A stretch of 58,392 nt of DNA, taken from NCBI GenBank assembly GCA_002332905.1, contig DDAM01000020.1, forward strand, positions 134,595 to 192,986. The letters are read 5' to 3'. The stretch is from Firmicutes bacterium UBA2058. GTDB taxonomy: Bacteria; Bacillota; Clostridia; Tissierellales; Sedimentibacteraceae. Position 1 is the first letter of the stretch; each line of letters starts with the position of its first letter. The position numbers and the translations under genes are program-made. Under the pieces are notes generated by a model that was not told the origin of the DNA, made no database searches, and saw nothing but the letters and a program-made list of their open reading frames with translations. This document shows positions 1-7,898 of this stretch, piece by piece.

Positions 1-933
1 CATCATAGGTGACTGTGTCATGTCAAAAATTGAAAATTGAGAGTTTAAATTTTCATTAGTTTCATTAGTAGAATTAATTGATATTCTCTTTTTAAAGTTT
101 TTAAATTCAAGCTCATCATATAGACTCATAAGTTTTTCACCATCTGCTTCTACACGCTTGTATTCATTAAAATCTATTTCAACAGGTATATCCGTTACAA
201 TTTTTGCCAAGGTTTTACTCATATATGCCTGCATTTTGTCATTCTCTAGCTTTTCCTTTAACTTACCTGTTATATTGTCTATATTTAAATATAAATTATC
301 TAAGCCATGATACTCTTTAATAAGCTTTATTGCTGTTTTTTCTCCAACACCTGAAACACCTGGAATATTATCTGACTGATCTCCCATAAGTGCCTTTAAA
401 TCAACAAATTCTTCAGGTTGTATCTCATAATCTTCTTTTATAGCAGCTCTGTCCATTTCTTTAATGTTTGTAACACCTTTTTTAGTTAATAGTACCTTAA
501 CATTATCATCTACCAATTGAAGATAATCTTTATCACTTGTTACTAAATAAACATCAATTCCATTTTCAACAGAAGCCTTTGACATAGTTCCTGCAACATC
601 GTCTGCTTCGAAACCATCTATTTCTACACACTTTATATTATGTATTTTTAAAACAGTTCTAATTAGTTCAAATTGCTCTACTAGCTCATTTGGTGCTTTA
701 GCACGTCCCGCTTTGTATTCACTATATTGTTCATGTCTGAATGTTGGTTTCTGAGGGTCAAAAGCAACACATAGATATTCCGGAGAATAGTCATCTAAAA
801 GTTTATAAAGCATACTTAAAAAACCATATACAGCATTCGTGTATTGACCTTTTTTTGTTTTCAAAGGCGGCATGGCATAAAATGCCCTAAACAATATGCT
901 ATTTCCATCAATTATCATTATTTTACTTTTCAT
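1..933 (-). CDS. polA: DNA polymerase I, N-terminal part (runs off the left edge)
   Basis: The minus strand reads MKSKIMIIDGNSILFRAFYA from an ATG at 931-933, with GGAG about 8 bases upstream, and stays open to the left edge (about 311 residues). It is the 5'-3' exonuclease (FEN) domain of DNA polymerase I, which removes RNA primers and repairs nicks. Visible family signatures are GNSILFRAFYAMPP near the start, DGFEADDVAGT, LVTSDKDYLQL, the metal-binding LMGDQSDNIPGVSGVGEKTA and the helix-hairpin-helix region after it. The 3'-5' exonuclease and polymerase domains lie outside the window, so completeness cannot be judged. Confidence 0.95.
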   Translation of the reverse strand, partial: MKSKIMIIDGNSILFRAFYAMPPLKTKKGQYTNAVYGFLSMLYKLLDDYSPEYLCVAFDPQKPTFRHEQYSEYKAGRAKAPNELVEQFELIRTVLKIHNIKCVEIDGFEADDVAGTMSKASVENGIDVYLVTSDKDYLQLVDDNVKVLLTKKGVTNIKEMDRAAIKEDYEIQPEEFVDLKALMGDQSDNIPGVSGVGEKTAIKLIKEYHGLDNLYLNIDNITGKLKEKLENDKMQAYMSKTLAKIVTDIPVEIDFNEYKRVEADGEKLMSLYDELEFKNFKKRISINSTNETNENLNSQFSIFDMTQSPMM

Positions 934-976
934 ACTAATCTCCAATCTTTATCAAACAGTAATATAGATAATTGTA

Positions 977-1190
977 TCACAACAAAAAAATTTTATCCAT
1001 AATAAAAAGCTTAGAGCTGCAAAAATAATCAAAATTTCTTCCGAAAATTTTATCTCCTTCATTGCTCAATGCGGCTACACAACTGTAATCAGTATAATCT
1101 TTCTCGGCATCACCTATATATAAGAAGCCAAGTCCTATAGCAATTATAAGCAAGGCTGTTCCGAACCATATTGCTTTTTTTCATTTTCAT
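977..1190 (-). pseudogene. Decayed Ntn-hydrolase-like gene (choloylglycine / linear amide C-N hydrolase type)
   Basis: An ATG at 1188-1190 has a good GAGGAG ribosome site, but its own frame stops after about 25 codons. Shifting one base inside the A7 run gives a continuous reading: a membrane anchor (KKAIWFGTALLIIAIGLGF) followed by CVAALSNEGDKIFGRNFD. The C..A...GD.I.GRNFD pattern is the N-terminal nucleophile region of choloylglycine hydrolase-like amidases. The reading ends at a TGA at 977-979 after about 65 residues, against more than 300 in intact homologues, and the stretch between anchor and nucleophile looks shortened. I read it as a frameshifted, truncated remnant; the family call is moderate. 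Confidence 0.5.
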
Positions 1191-1226
1191 ACCTTTACTC
1201 CTCACATAAAATATATATATAACTGA

Positions 1227-2633
1227 TTAATATGCATTTTTATCTATATAATGAAGAATAAGTTTTACGATTTGCTCCATATCTAGCTTATTTACATCCT
1301 CAAGAGTATCATCAGGACTGTGATATCCATTTAGCCAATCTTCATTTATTAAAAGAACAGATTCTACTCCCTTTCGTAAAAAGCTGGAATGATCGCTTGC
1401 AGTAAGAACATTTGTTGTATATTTAATTTTCAATTCTTCAGCATATTTGCATAGTTCATTCTGCAATTCGTTTGTACCATATTTAGCAGTAGCAATAGTT
1501 ATAGGTATTTCAGCTGAACAACCTATCATATCCATGCATATCATTACCGACTTATCCAACGGATAAATAGGATTTTCCGCATAATGCAAAGAGCCTGTCA
1601 TACCTGCTTCTTCTCCATTAAAAGCTGCAAATATAATAGATTTTTGGGGAGGGATTTCGCTGTTTTTGATAATCCTCGCTATTTCAATAAGTCCTGCTGT
1701 GCCGGAAGCATTATCTAAAGCTCCGGGATTATAGGTTCCATTTTTGTTATCGCCAACATGGTCAAAGTGGGCACCTATAATAATATACTCATTTTTCAGT
1801 ACAGGATCAGAGCCTGGTATTATGCCTATAACGTTAGATACCTGTTTTTGAAAGTCTACAGAAAAATTGCACTTAATGTGAAGCATCAAGCCCTTATCTG
1901 CAGCATCACATATTTCTTTAAATGTATCATTATCTACTACCAAATATGGATCATATTGACCCATAATCCATCTTCCTCTCATTGGAGTTGCAAGCAAACT
2001 GGAAGATTTCCTTTTAGGGCTTTTTATATCAAACTCCCCAATTCCAGCTAGAGAACCTGCATTTCTAAAAGAAGCTATAAGGTCGCTTATAGTTGATTCG
2101 TTATTGATAGAAGCAGGAAATAAAGCTATCTTGTCTTTCATAATTGAATCCGACCCAGATATATCCTCAAGACTGTCTACTTTATGAAGAGGTGCTTTTA
2201 TATCTATATACGAAGAGCTAGAAAGAGATCTAAACAGAAAATTTTCAAAATATTTAAAGCTCTTAATTATGTTTCCATCTTTATCTTCAAGCTGCATTAT
2301 TGGCTCATCATTAATGATTAAAACCTGAGTTAAATAATCCTGCATAAAATTGTCTAATCCTTTAGGATTTTCAAGTCCAATCTCCTTAAATCGGTCTGCT
2401 ACATACTGTGCTGCCATTTCATTTTCCTTTGTACCTACAAGTCTACCATTATACTTTTCTAAGCTTAATTCTTTAACAATTGATAGTAGGTTCTCTTCGT
2501 CAATGATTTCTTCACTTGCATTATTTGATACAACAATTTTAGATGATACTTTAGGTGTATTGCAGGCAGATAAACATAAGCCTGCCATAAATATGAGTAC
2601 AAGAATTATGCATAATTTTTGATATCTTTTCAT
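1227..2633 (-). CDS. M28-family zinc metallopeptidase, lipoprotein
   Basis: A predicted secreted, lipid-anchored aminopeptidase-type enzyme. An upstream in-frame ATG overlaps the GGAGG site, so the ATG six codons later at 2631-2633 is preferred. The first 24 residues form a lipoprotein signal ending in the lipobox LSAC. M28 metal ligands and catalytic residues follow in order: GAHFDHVG (His), GALDNASGTAG (Asp), FNGEEAGMTGS (catalytic Glu plus ligand Glu), MDMIG (Asp) and TASDHSSF (His). About 468 residues is usual for M28 with an inserted PA-like domain. It is monocistronic, next to a PadR gene. Substrate unknown. Confidence 0.9.
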   Translation of the reverse strand: MKRYQKLCIILVLIFMAGLCLSACNTPKVSSKIVVSNNASEEIIDEENLLSIVKELSLEKYNGRLVGTKENEMAAQYVADRFKEIGLENPKGLDNFMQDYLTQVLIINDEPIMQLEDKDGNIIKSFKYFENFLFRSLSSSSYIDIKAPLHKVDSLEDISGSDSIMKDKIALFPASINNESTISDLIASFRNAGSLAGIGEFDIKSPKRKSSSLLATPMRGRWIMGQYDPYLVVDNDTFKEICDAADKGLMLHIKCNFSVDFQKQVSNVIGIIPGSDPVLKNEYIIIGAHFDHVGDNKNGTYNPGALDNASGTAGLIEIARIIKNSEIPPQKSIIFAAFNGEEAGMTGSLHYAENPIYPLDKSVMICMDMIGCSAEIPITIATAKYGTNELQNELCKYAEELKIKYTTNVLTASDHSSFLRKGVESVLLINEDWLNGYHSPDDTLEDVNKLDMEQIVKLILHYIDKNAY

Positions 2634-2725
2634 AAAAAATACCTCCATTTGAGAATAATATGGTAATAAGAATATAAATAAAAATCATTTTCCCCTAAAA
2701 TTTATCTATTCATACAATCTCTAGA

Positions 2726-3277
2726 TTATAATATTTTTTTAAGCTCTTCAATACATTCCTTCGCCCAACTTATCTCAGATCTGGCAAAGGACAAGCCTCT
2801 TTTTACTGTAAGTTTGTGATAAAAAATATCATCTTCACAGTCTTTCCCAATAAGTTTTTCGCTAAGCTTTTTGTCTATTGGCTCATATATTTTTAATTCT
2901 TTAGTTAACTCTCTGATATAGTCTTCAAAATGTAGAATCAACTCTTCTTTTTTAAGTTTTGAGCTAAAGAAAATTCTGACTAAAAACTCATTTCTCGAAG
3001 GAGTGCTTAGAGTATCAGGGAAATCCCTAAGCCATTCAATGAAAGCAATATTGCCTTCTTGTGAAATACTATAAATTTTTTTATCTGGTCGTCCCTCTTG
3101 AGGCTCTATTCTATAATTTACATAACCTAAGCCTTCCAATTTTGAAAGCTCTCTATATATTTGACTTAATTCTGCTGACCAAAAAAAGTTAATGGATCTA
3201 TCCATGAAAACTTTCAAATCATACCCCGTCATAGACATATAATTCAAAAGCCCTAATATAATATATCTTAAAGTCAA
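2726..3277 (-). CDS. PadR-family transcriptional regulator
   Basis: The N-terminal winged helix reads LRYIILGLLNYMSMTGYDLK and then SQIYRELSKLEGLGYVNYR with a wing containing GRPDKKIYSIS, typical of PadR; a C-terminal helical dimerisation region follows (PadR_C / Vir_act_alpha type). The longest frame starts at a GTG that lies inside the AGGAGGTG ribosome site, so I start at the TTG at 3275-3277, eight bases downstream of AGGAGG. About 184 residues, normal for the subfamily with the C-terminal extension. A palindrome 61 bases upstream may be its own operator. The target may be the flanking M28 peptidase or the divergent SOD-like gene. Confidence 0.88.
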   Translation of the reverse strand: MTLRYIILGLLNYMSMTGYDLKVFMDRSINFFWSAELSQIYRELSKLEGLGYVNYRIEPQEGRPDKKIYSISQEGNIAFIEWLRDFPDTLSTPSRNEFLVRIFFSSKLKKEELILHFEDYIRELTKELKIYEPIDKKLSEKLIGKDCEDDIFYHKLTVKRGLSFARSEISWAKECIEELKKIL

Positions 3278-3337
3278 TGTAATCACCTCCTTTCAAATTT
3301 TTATATCTACAACTTATTGTATATAATTTATTATATG

Positions 3338-3347
3338 TAACATGTTA
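3338..3347. promoter_or_regulatory. Palindrome, possible PadR operator
   Basis: TAACATGTTA is a perfect 10-bp palindrome in the PadR/SOD intergenic region, flanked by ATATGT-type bases. PadR operators are typically ATGT...ACAT inverted repeats, so this is a reasonable autoregulatory site, by inference only. Confidence 0.35.
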
Positions 3348-3440
3348 TATATAATAACATATTTTACCTATATTGTAAACAATAAATTTAAAAAAAGAAT
3401 GCTCTACTAATTTTGCTTAGCTATATTTTCATCTACTTTA

Positions 3441-3476
3441 TTGACATATATGCATTGTTGTTACATAGATTATTAT
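3441..3476 (+). promoter_or_regulatory. Probable promoter of the SOD-like gene
   Basis: A perfect TTGACA lies at 3441-3446, followed by AT-rich sequence with only weak -10 matches (TAGATT at 3466-3471). The TTG of this -35 box is in frame with the downstream gene and would give an over-long start; read as a promoter element it explains why translation more likely begins at 3492. Confidence 0.4.
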
Positions 3477-3491
3477 AAGGGGGATGATTTA

Positions 3492-4073
3492 TTGAAATTT
3501 ATTGAAACCAAAACTTTTAATTTTGCTAATGTTAAGGATATATCCAGTTCACAATTAAATCAACATTTTATAATATATACTCGTTATATAAGCGCTACTA
3601 ACAAGGCAATTATTGAATTAAGCAATAATACAGTATATGAAAATTGTAACATGAATTTCAGCAATCTATGGTGTGCACTTGTAACACATTCTTTTAATTT
3701 AGATGCAGTTAAACTTCATGAACTGTATTTTGAAAATATGACCGGACTTAATAACAAAATATATGGTAAAATAAATGATGTAATCACACAATGCTTTGGC
3801 TCTTATAATAATTTCAAAGATAAATTTAAGTGTATAGGTCTTACAATGAGAGGTTGGGTTGTTTTATGCTATGACAGCTTTATAAATGATTACTATATAT
3901 ATGGCCAAGATTCTCATAATACAGAAATAATTATGAACACATATCCAATTATTGTTATGGATGTATATGAACATGCTTACATGATAGACTTTGGAATAGA
4001 TAAAGGTGCATACATAGACGCATTTTTCAATAATCTAGACTTTAAAGTATTAAACAATAGACTTGGAATTTAA
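3492..4073 (+). CDS. Fe/Mn superoxide dismutase family protein (divergent)
   Basis: About 193 residues. The C-terminal half carries the SOD signature region: TMRGWVVLCYD, then MDVYEHAYMIDFGIDKGAYI, giving the Asp and His metal ligands (the usual Trp of DVWEHAY is Tyr). Candidate N-terminal ligands are the His of LNQHFIIY and the His of KLHELYFENM, so all four ligands seem present. It would dismutate superoxide in the cytoplasm. The start chosen is TTG at 3492, seven bases after AAGGGGGA; the longer frame starts inside a TTGACA box. Similarity to canonical SODs is distant, so activity is not certain. Confidence 0.7.
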   Translation: MKFIETKTFNFANVKDISSSQLNQHFIIYTRYISATNKAIIELSNNTVYENCNMNFSNLWCALVTHSFNLDAVKLHELYFENMTGLNNKIYGKINDVITQCFGSYNNFKDKFKCIGLTMRGWVVLCYDSFINDYYIYGQDSHNTEIIMNTYPIIVMDVYEHAYMIDFGIDKGAYIDAFFNNLDFKVLNNRLGI

Positions 4074-4176
4074 TTAAAATTTACTTTTACTTCTCAAAAA
4101 TATTATTATATTTGTAACGCAATAAATATAACCACATATACTATACCAAACATAACAATCAAGGAGGTAAAAGTTT

Positions 4177-4293
4177 ATGGGATTTTTCGGCGGATGTGGA
4201 GATAACTGTGGAGGAGGAAGTAATTTACTGTTTTTCTTCCTTTTATTGGTAGTGCTATTCTGTAGCTGTGGAGATCGTAGCGGTTGCTGCTAA
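4177..4293 (+). CDS. Small Cys/Gly-rich hydrophobic peptide (38 aa)
   Basis: A short gene with a textbook AAGGAGG site six bases before the ATG. The peptide begins MGFFGGCGDNCGGG, has one hydrophobic stretch (NLLFFFLLLVVLF) and ends CSCGDRSGCC: six cysteines around a single membrane-length segment. A strong terminator follows directly. It resembles the short Gly/Cys-rich, one-helix proteins common in spore formers (YjcZ-like), but I cannot assign a family with certainty. It stands alone between the SOD-like gene and the end of the hut operon. Confidence 0.7.
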   Translation: MGFFGGCGDNCGGGSNLLFFFLLLVVLFCSCGDRSGCC

Positions 4294-4318
4294 CAATTAA
4301 AATTTTTTTATAGTCAAT

Positions 4319-4360
4319 AAAAATATTGCATCCTTAAAAAAGACGCAATATTTTTATTTT
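4319..4360. terminator. Bidirectional terminator
   Basis: AAATATTGC at 4321-4329 pairs with GCAATATTT at 4345-4353, with T-rich tracts on both sides. It serves the small peptide gene on + and the LysR gene at the end of the hut operon on -. Confidence 0.8.
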
Positions 4361-5253
4361 CCAAATTTTTTTATTATAAAATCTCTAAAAGCTTCTTCAG
4401 TTCTAGAGAAATACCTATTGCTGTGATATACAAAATACAAATGCCTTTTTAGTTCTATATCCTTTATTTTAATAGGCACAATAGAGCCATCATTTATTTC
4501 CTTTTCTATAGCTAACTTAGATATAATTGTTATACCCATGTCGTTTTTTACTAAGGTTTTTATAATTTCATTGTCCTCAACTCTTACTTTTGTTTTTAAG
4601 TCCTCTAAATATAAATTTTTCATATTTAAATAGTTTTCAAATGTTTTAAGAGTTGCAGAGCCTTTTTCTCTTGAGATAAAATCATGCTCAAATAAGAAGT
4701 CTACTGGTACACTTTGATTTTTATATTTTAAATATTTATTTCCAGATGCAGCAATAACTAGCTCATCATCAGCTATAGTTACATAGTTTAATTTACTTTT
4801 TTTAAATACCGCTCCTGTAAAACCAAAATTTATTAAACCATCTTCTATATAGTTAAATACTATTTTTGAATCTACCTTTTTAACATCGTATATAACCGCT
4901 GGGTAAATCTTATTAAATTCAAATATAATATTATAAAGAAAATAGTCAGCGGGTAAAGAGCTTGAATAAATATTAACTTCTCCATCTAAAGTGCTATCTT
5001 CTTTTCTGAGCTTATCATAAATTTTATTTTCTTCACAAAGTATATTTAAAGCAAATTTATAAAGCTCTTTTCCAGCCTCTGTAGGAATCATATCTCTTCC
5101 ATCTTTTATAAGTAAAACTGTACCAAACTCTTTTTCTAAAAGTTGAAGCTGTTTAGAAACTGCTGGCTGTGTTATATAAAGCTTTTCAGCCGCTTTAGAT
5201 ATGTTTTTTAAATTTATAACCTCAATAAATGTCTTTAAATATGATGTGTTCAT
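4354..5253 (-). CDS. LysR-family transcriptional regulator
   Basis: 299 residues. The N-terminal winged HTH reads NISKAAEKLYITQPAVSKQL followed by QLLEKEFGTVLLIKDGR, the LysR DNA-binding signature; residues 90-299 form the LysR substrate-binding fold. It starts 24 bases after hutP, so it is probably the last gene of the histidine operon and may sense urocanate or another pathway intermediate. The ligand is not deducible. Having both a LysR protein and HutP in one hut cluster suggests two control layers, at initiation and at antitermination. Confidence 0.88.
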   Translation of the reverse strand: MNTSYLKTFIEVINLKNISKAAEKLYITQPAVSKQLQLLEKEFGTVLLIKDGRDMIPTEAGKELYKFALNILCEENKIYDKLRKEDSTLDGEVNIYSSSLPADYFLYNIIFEFNKIYPAVIYDVKKVDSKIVFNYIEDGLINFGFTGAVFKKSKLNYVTIADDELVIAASGNKYLKYKNQSVPVDFLFEHDFISREKGSATLKTFENYLNMKNLYLEDLKTKVRVEDNEIIKTLVKNDMGITIISKLAIEKEINDGSIVPIKIKDIELKRHLYFVYHSNRYFSRTEEAFRDFIIKKFGK

Positions 5254-5277
5254 TAAAACTTTCTCCCTATAGATTAA

Positions 5278-5715
5278 TTAAATAGATTGTATACCCATAC
5301 CAATAGCTTCATGTTCAAAGCCCTTTCGAGGTGAACCTATTTGTCCATATAAAACAACGGCTATCCATTCACCACTCGATTTATCCTCTTGAATTAAATT
5401 ACCTCTAACTATTGAATAGGTTAATCCAACACTTCTAAGCACTTCTCCAAGCACAACCTGACCTCTACAGTAACCACTTAAGGCTTCTACAATTGCGTGA
5501 TATAAAGAATGCTCATCATGATAATTCTCCCTTATTATGTCTTCTCTTAAAGCAGCTGTTTCAATTGCAGCAATTATCTTTTGAGAATCCATAGATCCAG
5601 CAATACCTCTGTATATAGTATAACCTTTATTTTCGTAATACTCTTTCATCCTATCATAATCATCGCATAATGTCAAAAGTAGCGCTATTTTGCCTATACC
5701 TTTATATTCATTCAA
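5278..5715 (-). CDS. hutP: HutP, histidine-dependent hut antiterminator
   Basis: 145 residues, matching Bacillus subtilis HutP in length and pattern: GSMDSQKIIAAIETAALRE, then HSLYHAIVEALSGYCRGQV, LGEVLRSVGLTYSIVRGN, GEWIAVVLYGQIGSPRKG and FEHEAIGMGI. In Bacillus the HutP hexamer, bound to L-histidine and Mg2+, binds UAG-type repeats in the hut leader and prevents a terminator from forming. Start is TTG at 5713-5715 behind AGAGGTGTG. In Bacillus hutP is the first gene; here it is distal, after fchA, separated by 108 bases with a terminator-like hairpin. Confidence 0.93.
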   Translation of the reverse strand: MNEYKGIGKIALLLTLCDDYDRMKEYYENKGYTIYRGIAGSMDSQKIIAAIETAALREDIIRENYHDEHSLYHAIVEALSGYCRGQVVLGEVLRSVGLTYSIVRGNLIQEDKSSGEWIAVVLYGQIGSPRKGFEHEAIGMGIQSI

Positions 5716-5783
5716 ATCAACACACCTCTATATATTTTATATTATTTTATTATGAAATAATTTCATACATTAGACTTCATCTA

Positions 5784-5813
5784 TAAGCAAAAGGAAAGGA
5801 TTACTCCTTTCCT
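5784..5813 (-). terminator. Terminator-like hairpin between fchA and hutP
   Basis: AGGAAAGGA (5792-5800) and TCCTTTCCT (5805-5813) form a perfect 9-bp stem with a 4-base loop, just past the fchA stop; on the minus strand it is followed by TTTTGCTT. It could partly terminate the operon before hutP or act as an attenuator. Confidence 0.55.
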
Positions 5814-5823
5814 AATTTTATCA

Positions 5824-6438
5824 TTAATATGGTGATTTGTTTAGTATTTTTTTCTCAAATTCAATAACTTTTTCTTCTAAATCCTTAACTTTTTTATTCA
5901 TGTCAGCAACATATGCTTCATCTTTTATAGATGCAAGATTTATTTTTGTATTTAACAATGCTGATAGAACAGCAGTTCTAGCAAGCATTGCAGATACTAA
6001 TCCATCAGTTACTGCATTTGCATTTCCATGCTCAACTACTTTCTCTGCTAAAGGCATTATTTCAAAAGCATCACATGCAATTTCAAAAGGTACTGATGCA
6101 GCAGTTTTTAAACCAGCTTGCATAGAAGAAGTTCTTGCTTCTTTTTCTTCTTCTGTATCCTTTGGCATCTTCATAGCTTTCATTACATCATTAAATGAGT
6201 TACTATCTCTTAAAATATCATCAAGCAATCTTTCTCTTAACTTAGCACCTTCAGCTGATATATCTTTCATTTCAGCTTCAAATTCTTCATACTTTTTCTT
6301 ACCAATTGTTAAGTTTGCTACCATCTCTGTAAGTGCAGCAGATAAAGCACCACTTACTGCTGCAATACTTCCACCTCCTGGTACTGGCTCTGCTGAAGCA
6401 GTTTGAGCAGCAAAATCAACTAATTTCATTTCTTTCAT
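5824..6438 (-). CDS. fchA: Formimidoyltetrahydrofolate cyclodeaminase
   Basis: About 204 residues, FTCD_C family (FchA). It converts 5-formimino-THF to 5,10-methenyl-THF plus ammonia in the cytoplasm. The signature PVPGGGSIAAVSGALSAAL lies near the N-terminus, then ALTEMVANLTIGKKKYEE, and the helical bundle continues to the end. An upstream ATG overlaps the GGAGG site, so the start is the ATG at 6436-6438. It is the partner of FtcD, encoded two genes upstream; in mammals the two activities are fused in one protein. It belongs to the hut operon and feeds one-carbon units to the Fhs reaction. Confidence 0.95.
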   Translation of the reverse strand: MKEMKLVDFAAQTASAEPVPGGGSIAAVSGALSAALTEMVANLTIGKKKYEEFEAEMKDISAEGAKLRERLLDDILRDSNSFNDVMKAMKMPKDTEEEKEARTSSMQAGLKTAASVPFEIACDAFEIMPLAEKVVEHGNANAVTDGLVSAMLARTAVLSALLNTKINLASIKDEAYVADMNKKVKDLEEKVIEFEKKILNKSPY

Positions 6439-6508
6439 ATTAATTTCCTCCATGAATCTATATTATATTTTTGCTTTTATGTGAAGCTAGAATTTGTTCA
6501 CTCTAAAA

Positions 6509-7789
6509 TTATAGTTTCACAATTTTCCCGTTTTTAATTACTGTTTCTACTATATTAACTCCTACATGATATGGTAAAAAATGTATTGACGGATATTCAA
6601 GTATTATTATATCAGCTTTTTTACCAACTTCAATACTACCTATGGAATCTGCTCTATTAACCGCCGCTGCTGCATTGATAGTAAGAGCTGTTACTATTTC
6701 TTCAATAGAAAGTTTCATTTGTATAGCAGAAACTGCTATTAAAAGAGGTATTGAATTTGAAAAACAACTACCTGGATTTAAATCTGTAGCAAGTGCAACA
6801 GCACAATTGTTATCAATCATATATCTACCTCTAGCATACTCTTCCTTTAAAGAAAATGCCGTTATTGGCAACAATGAACAAATAACTCCAGCCTCTGCCA
6901 TATCTTGTATACCTTTATCAGATGCCTGCAGCAGATGGTCTGCAGAAACAGCCCCTAACTCCGCTGCTAACTCTGCTCCACCTAGCTGAACTATTTCATC
7001 TGCGTGAATTTTTAATTTAAAGCCCATATCCTTAGCTGCTTTTAAAAATCTTCTTGATTGCTCTACTGTAAAAACATTCTTTTCACAGAATATATCAGCA
7101 AATTCTGCTAGATTTCTTTCTTTAACCACCGGCATAACATCATTTATCATAAAGTCTAAGAACTCATCTTCTTTTCCCTTATACTCAGGAAGAACACTAT
7201 GAGGTCCTAAAAATGTAGAAACTATATCTATTGGTTCCTCAGCATTAAGAATTTTCATAGCTTCAAGCTGCTTTATCTCTGTGTCCATGTCAAGTCCATA
7301 ACCGCTTTTTCCTTCAACTGTAGTTACACCAAATTGCATCATTTTATGAAGTCTTCTTCTACCGATTTCTACTAAGTTTTCTAAAGATTCTTCTCTTGTA
7401 GCTCTTACAGAATTGGTTATACCACCGCCTCTTTCCATTATAGACATATATGTGTCTCCTCTAAGCCTCCAAGAAAATTCATCTGCTCTGTAACCACCGA
7501 ATATAAGATGAGTATGTGAATCAACAAAGCCTGGTAACACTGCTTTATTTGCAGCATCTATAACCTCATAGTTTTTTTCATCATACTTTGATAAAATTTC
7601 ATTAGTAGCACCTACTGCTACAATTATTCCATCTTCAATTACTACAGCTCCATTTTTTATCATGCCTACATCAGACATTTCTGTGCCCCTCTTGGGGGTA
7701 CTGCCTCTCTTAGAGGCACTACTATGATTTGGGGCACTGCTTCTACAAGTCACAAGCTCCGATGCATTTTTAATAATAAGTTTATTCAT
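6509..7789 (-). CDS. hutI: Imidazolonepropionase
   Basis: 426 residues, amidohydrolase superfamily. It hydrolyses 4-imidazolone-5-propionate to N-formimino-L-glutamate. Visible motifs are PGFVDSHTHLIFGG (metal-binding HxH), GVTTVEGKSGYGLD, KIHADEI, and SADHLLQASD, and the metal-ligand Asp is in ALATDLNPG. Residues about 16-35 carry an unusual low-complexity insertion of three hexapeptide units (SAPNHS, SASKRG, STPKRG) where relatives have only a short loop; see the separate repeat entry. The rest looks intact, so the enzyme is probably active. Third gene of the hut operon. Confidence 0.95.
   Translation of the reverse strand: MNKLIIKNASELVTCRSSAPNHSSASKRGSTPKRGTEMSDVGMIKNGAVVIEDGIIVAVGATNEILSKYDEKNYEVIDAANKAVLPGFVDSHTHLIFGGYRADEFSWRLRGDTYMSIMERGGGITNSVRATREESLENLVEIGRRRLHKMMQFGVTTVEGKSGYGLDMDTEIKQLEAMKILNAEEPIDIVSTFLGPHSVLPEYKGKEDEFLDFMINDVMPVVKERNLAEFADIFCEKNVFTVEQSRRFLKAAKDMGFKLKIHADEIVQLGGAELAAELGAVSADHLLQASDKGIQDMAEAGVICSLLPITAFSLKEEYARGRYMIDNNCAVALATDLNPGSCFSNSIPLLIAVSAIQMKLSIEEIVTALTINAAAAVNRADSIGSIEVGKKADIIILEYPSIHFLPYHVGVNIVETVIKNGKIVKL
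7683..7740 (-). repeat. 18-bp palindromic tandem repeats inserted in frame in hutI
   Basis: Three 18-bp units in tandem on the coding strand, each starting AGTGCC or AGTACC; two contain palindromes (GCCTCT...AGAGGC and CCCC...GGGG). They encode six residues each, keep the frame and are much more GC-rich than the rest of hutI. Confidence 0.75.
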
Positions 7790-7898
7790 ATATACCTCCG
7801 AAGTCTCAAAAAATGTTTGAAACTTTGCAATTTATTTTCACAAATATCTCAAAGATATATGTACATTTTTAACTTTATTTTACCCTTAACTCTAATAA

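Noticed and set aside
3441..3491. TTG at 3441 as the start of the SOD-like protein
   Set aside because: The TTG is part of a TTGACA -35 box, has no ribosome site, and a TTG at 3492 has one at proper distance.
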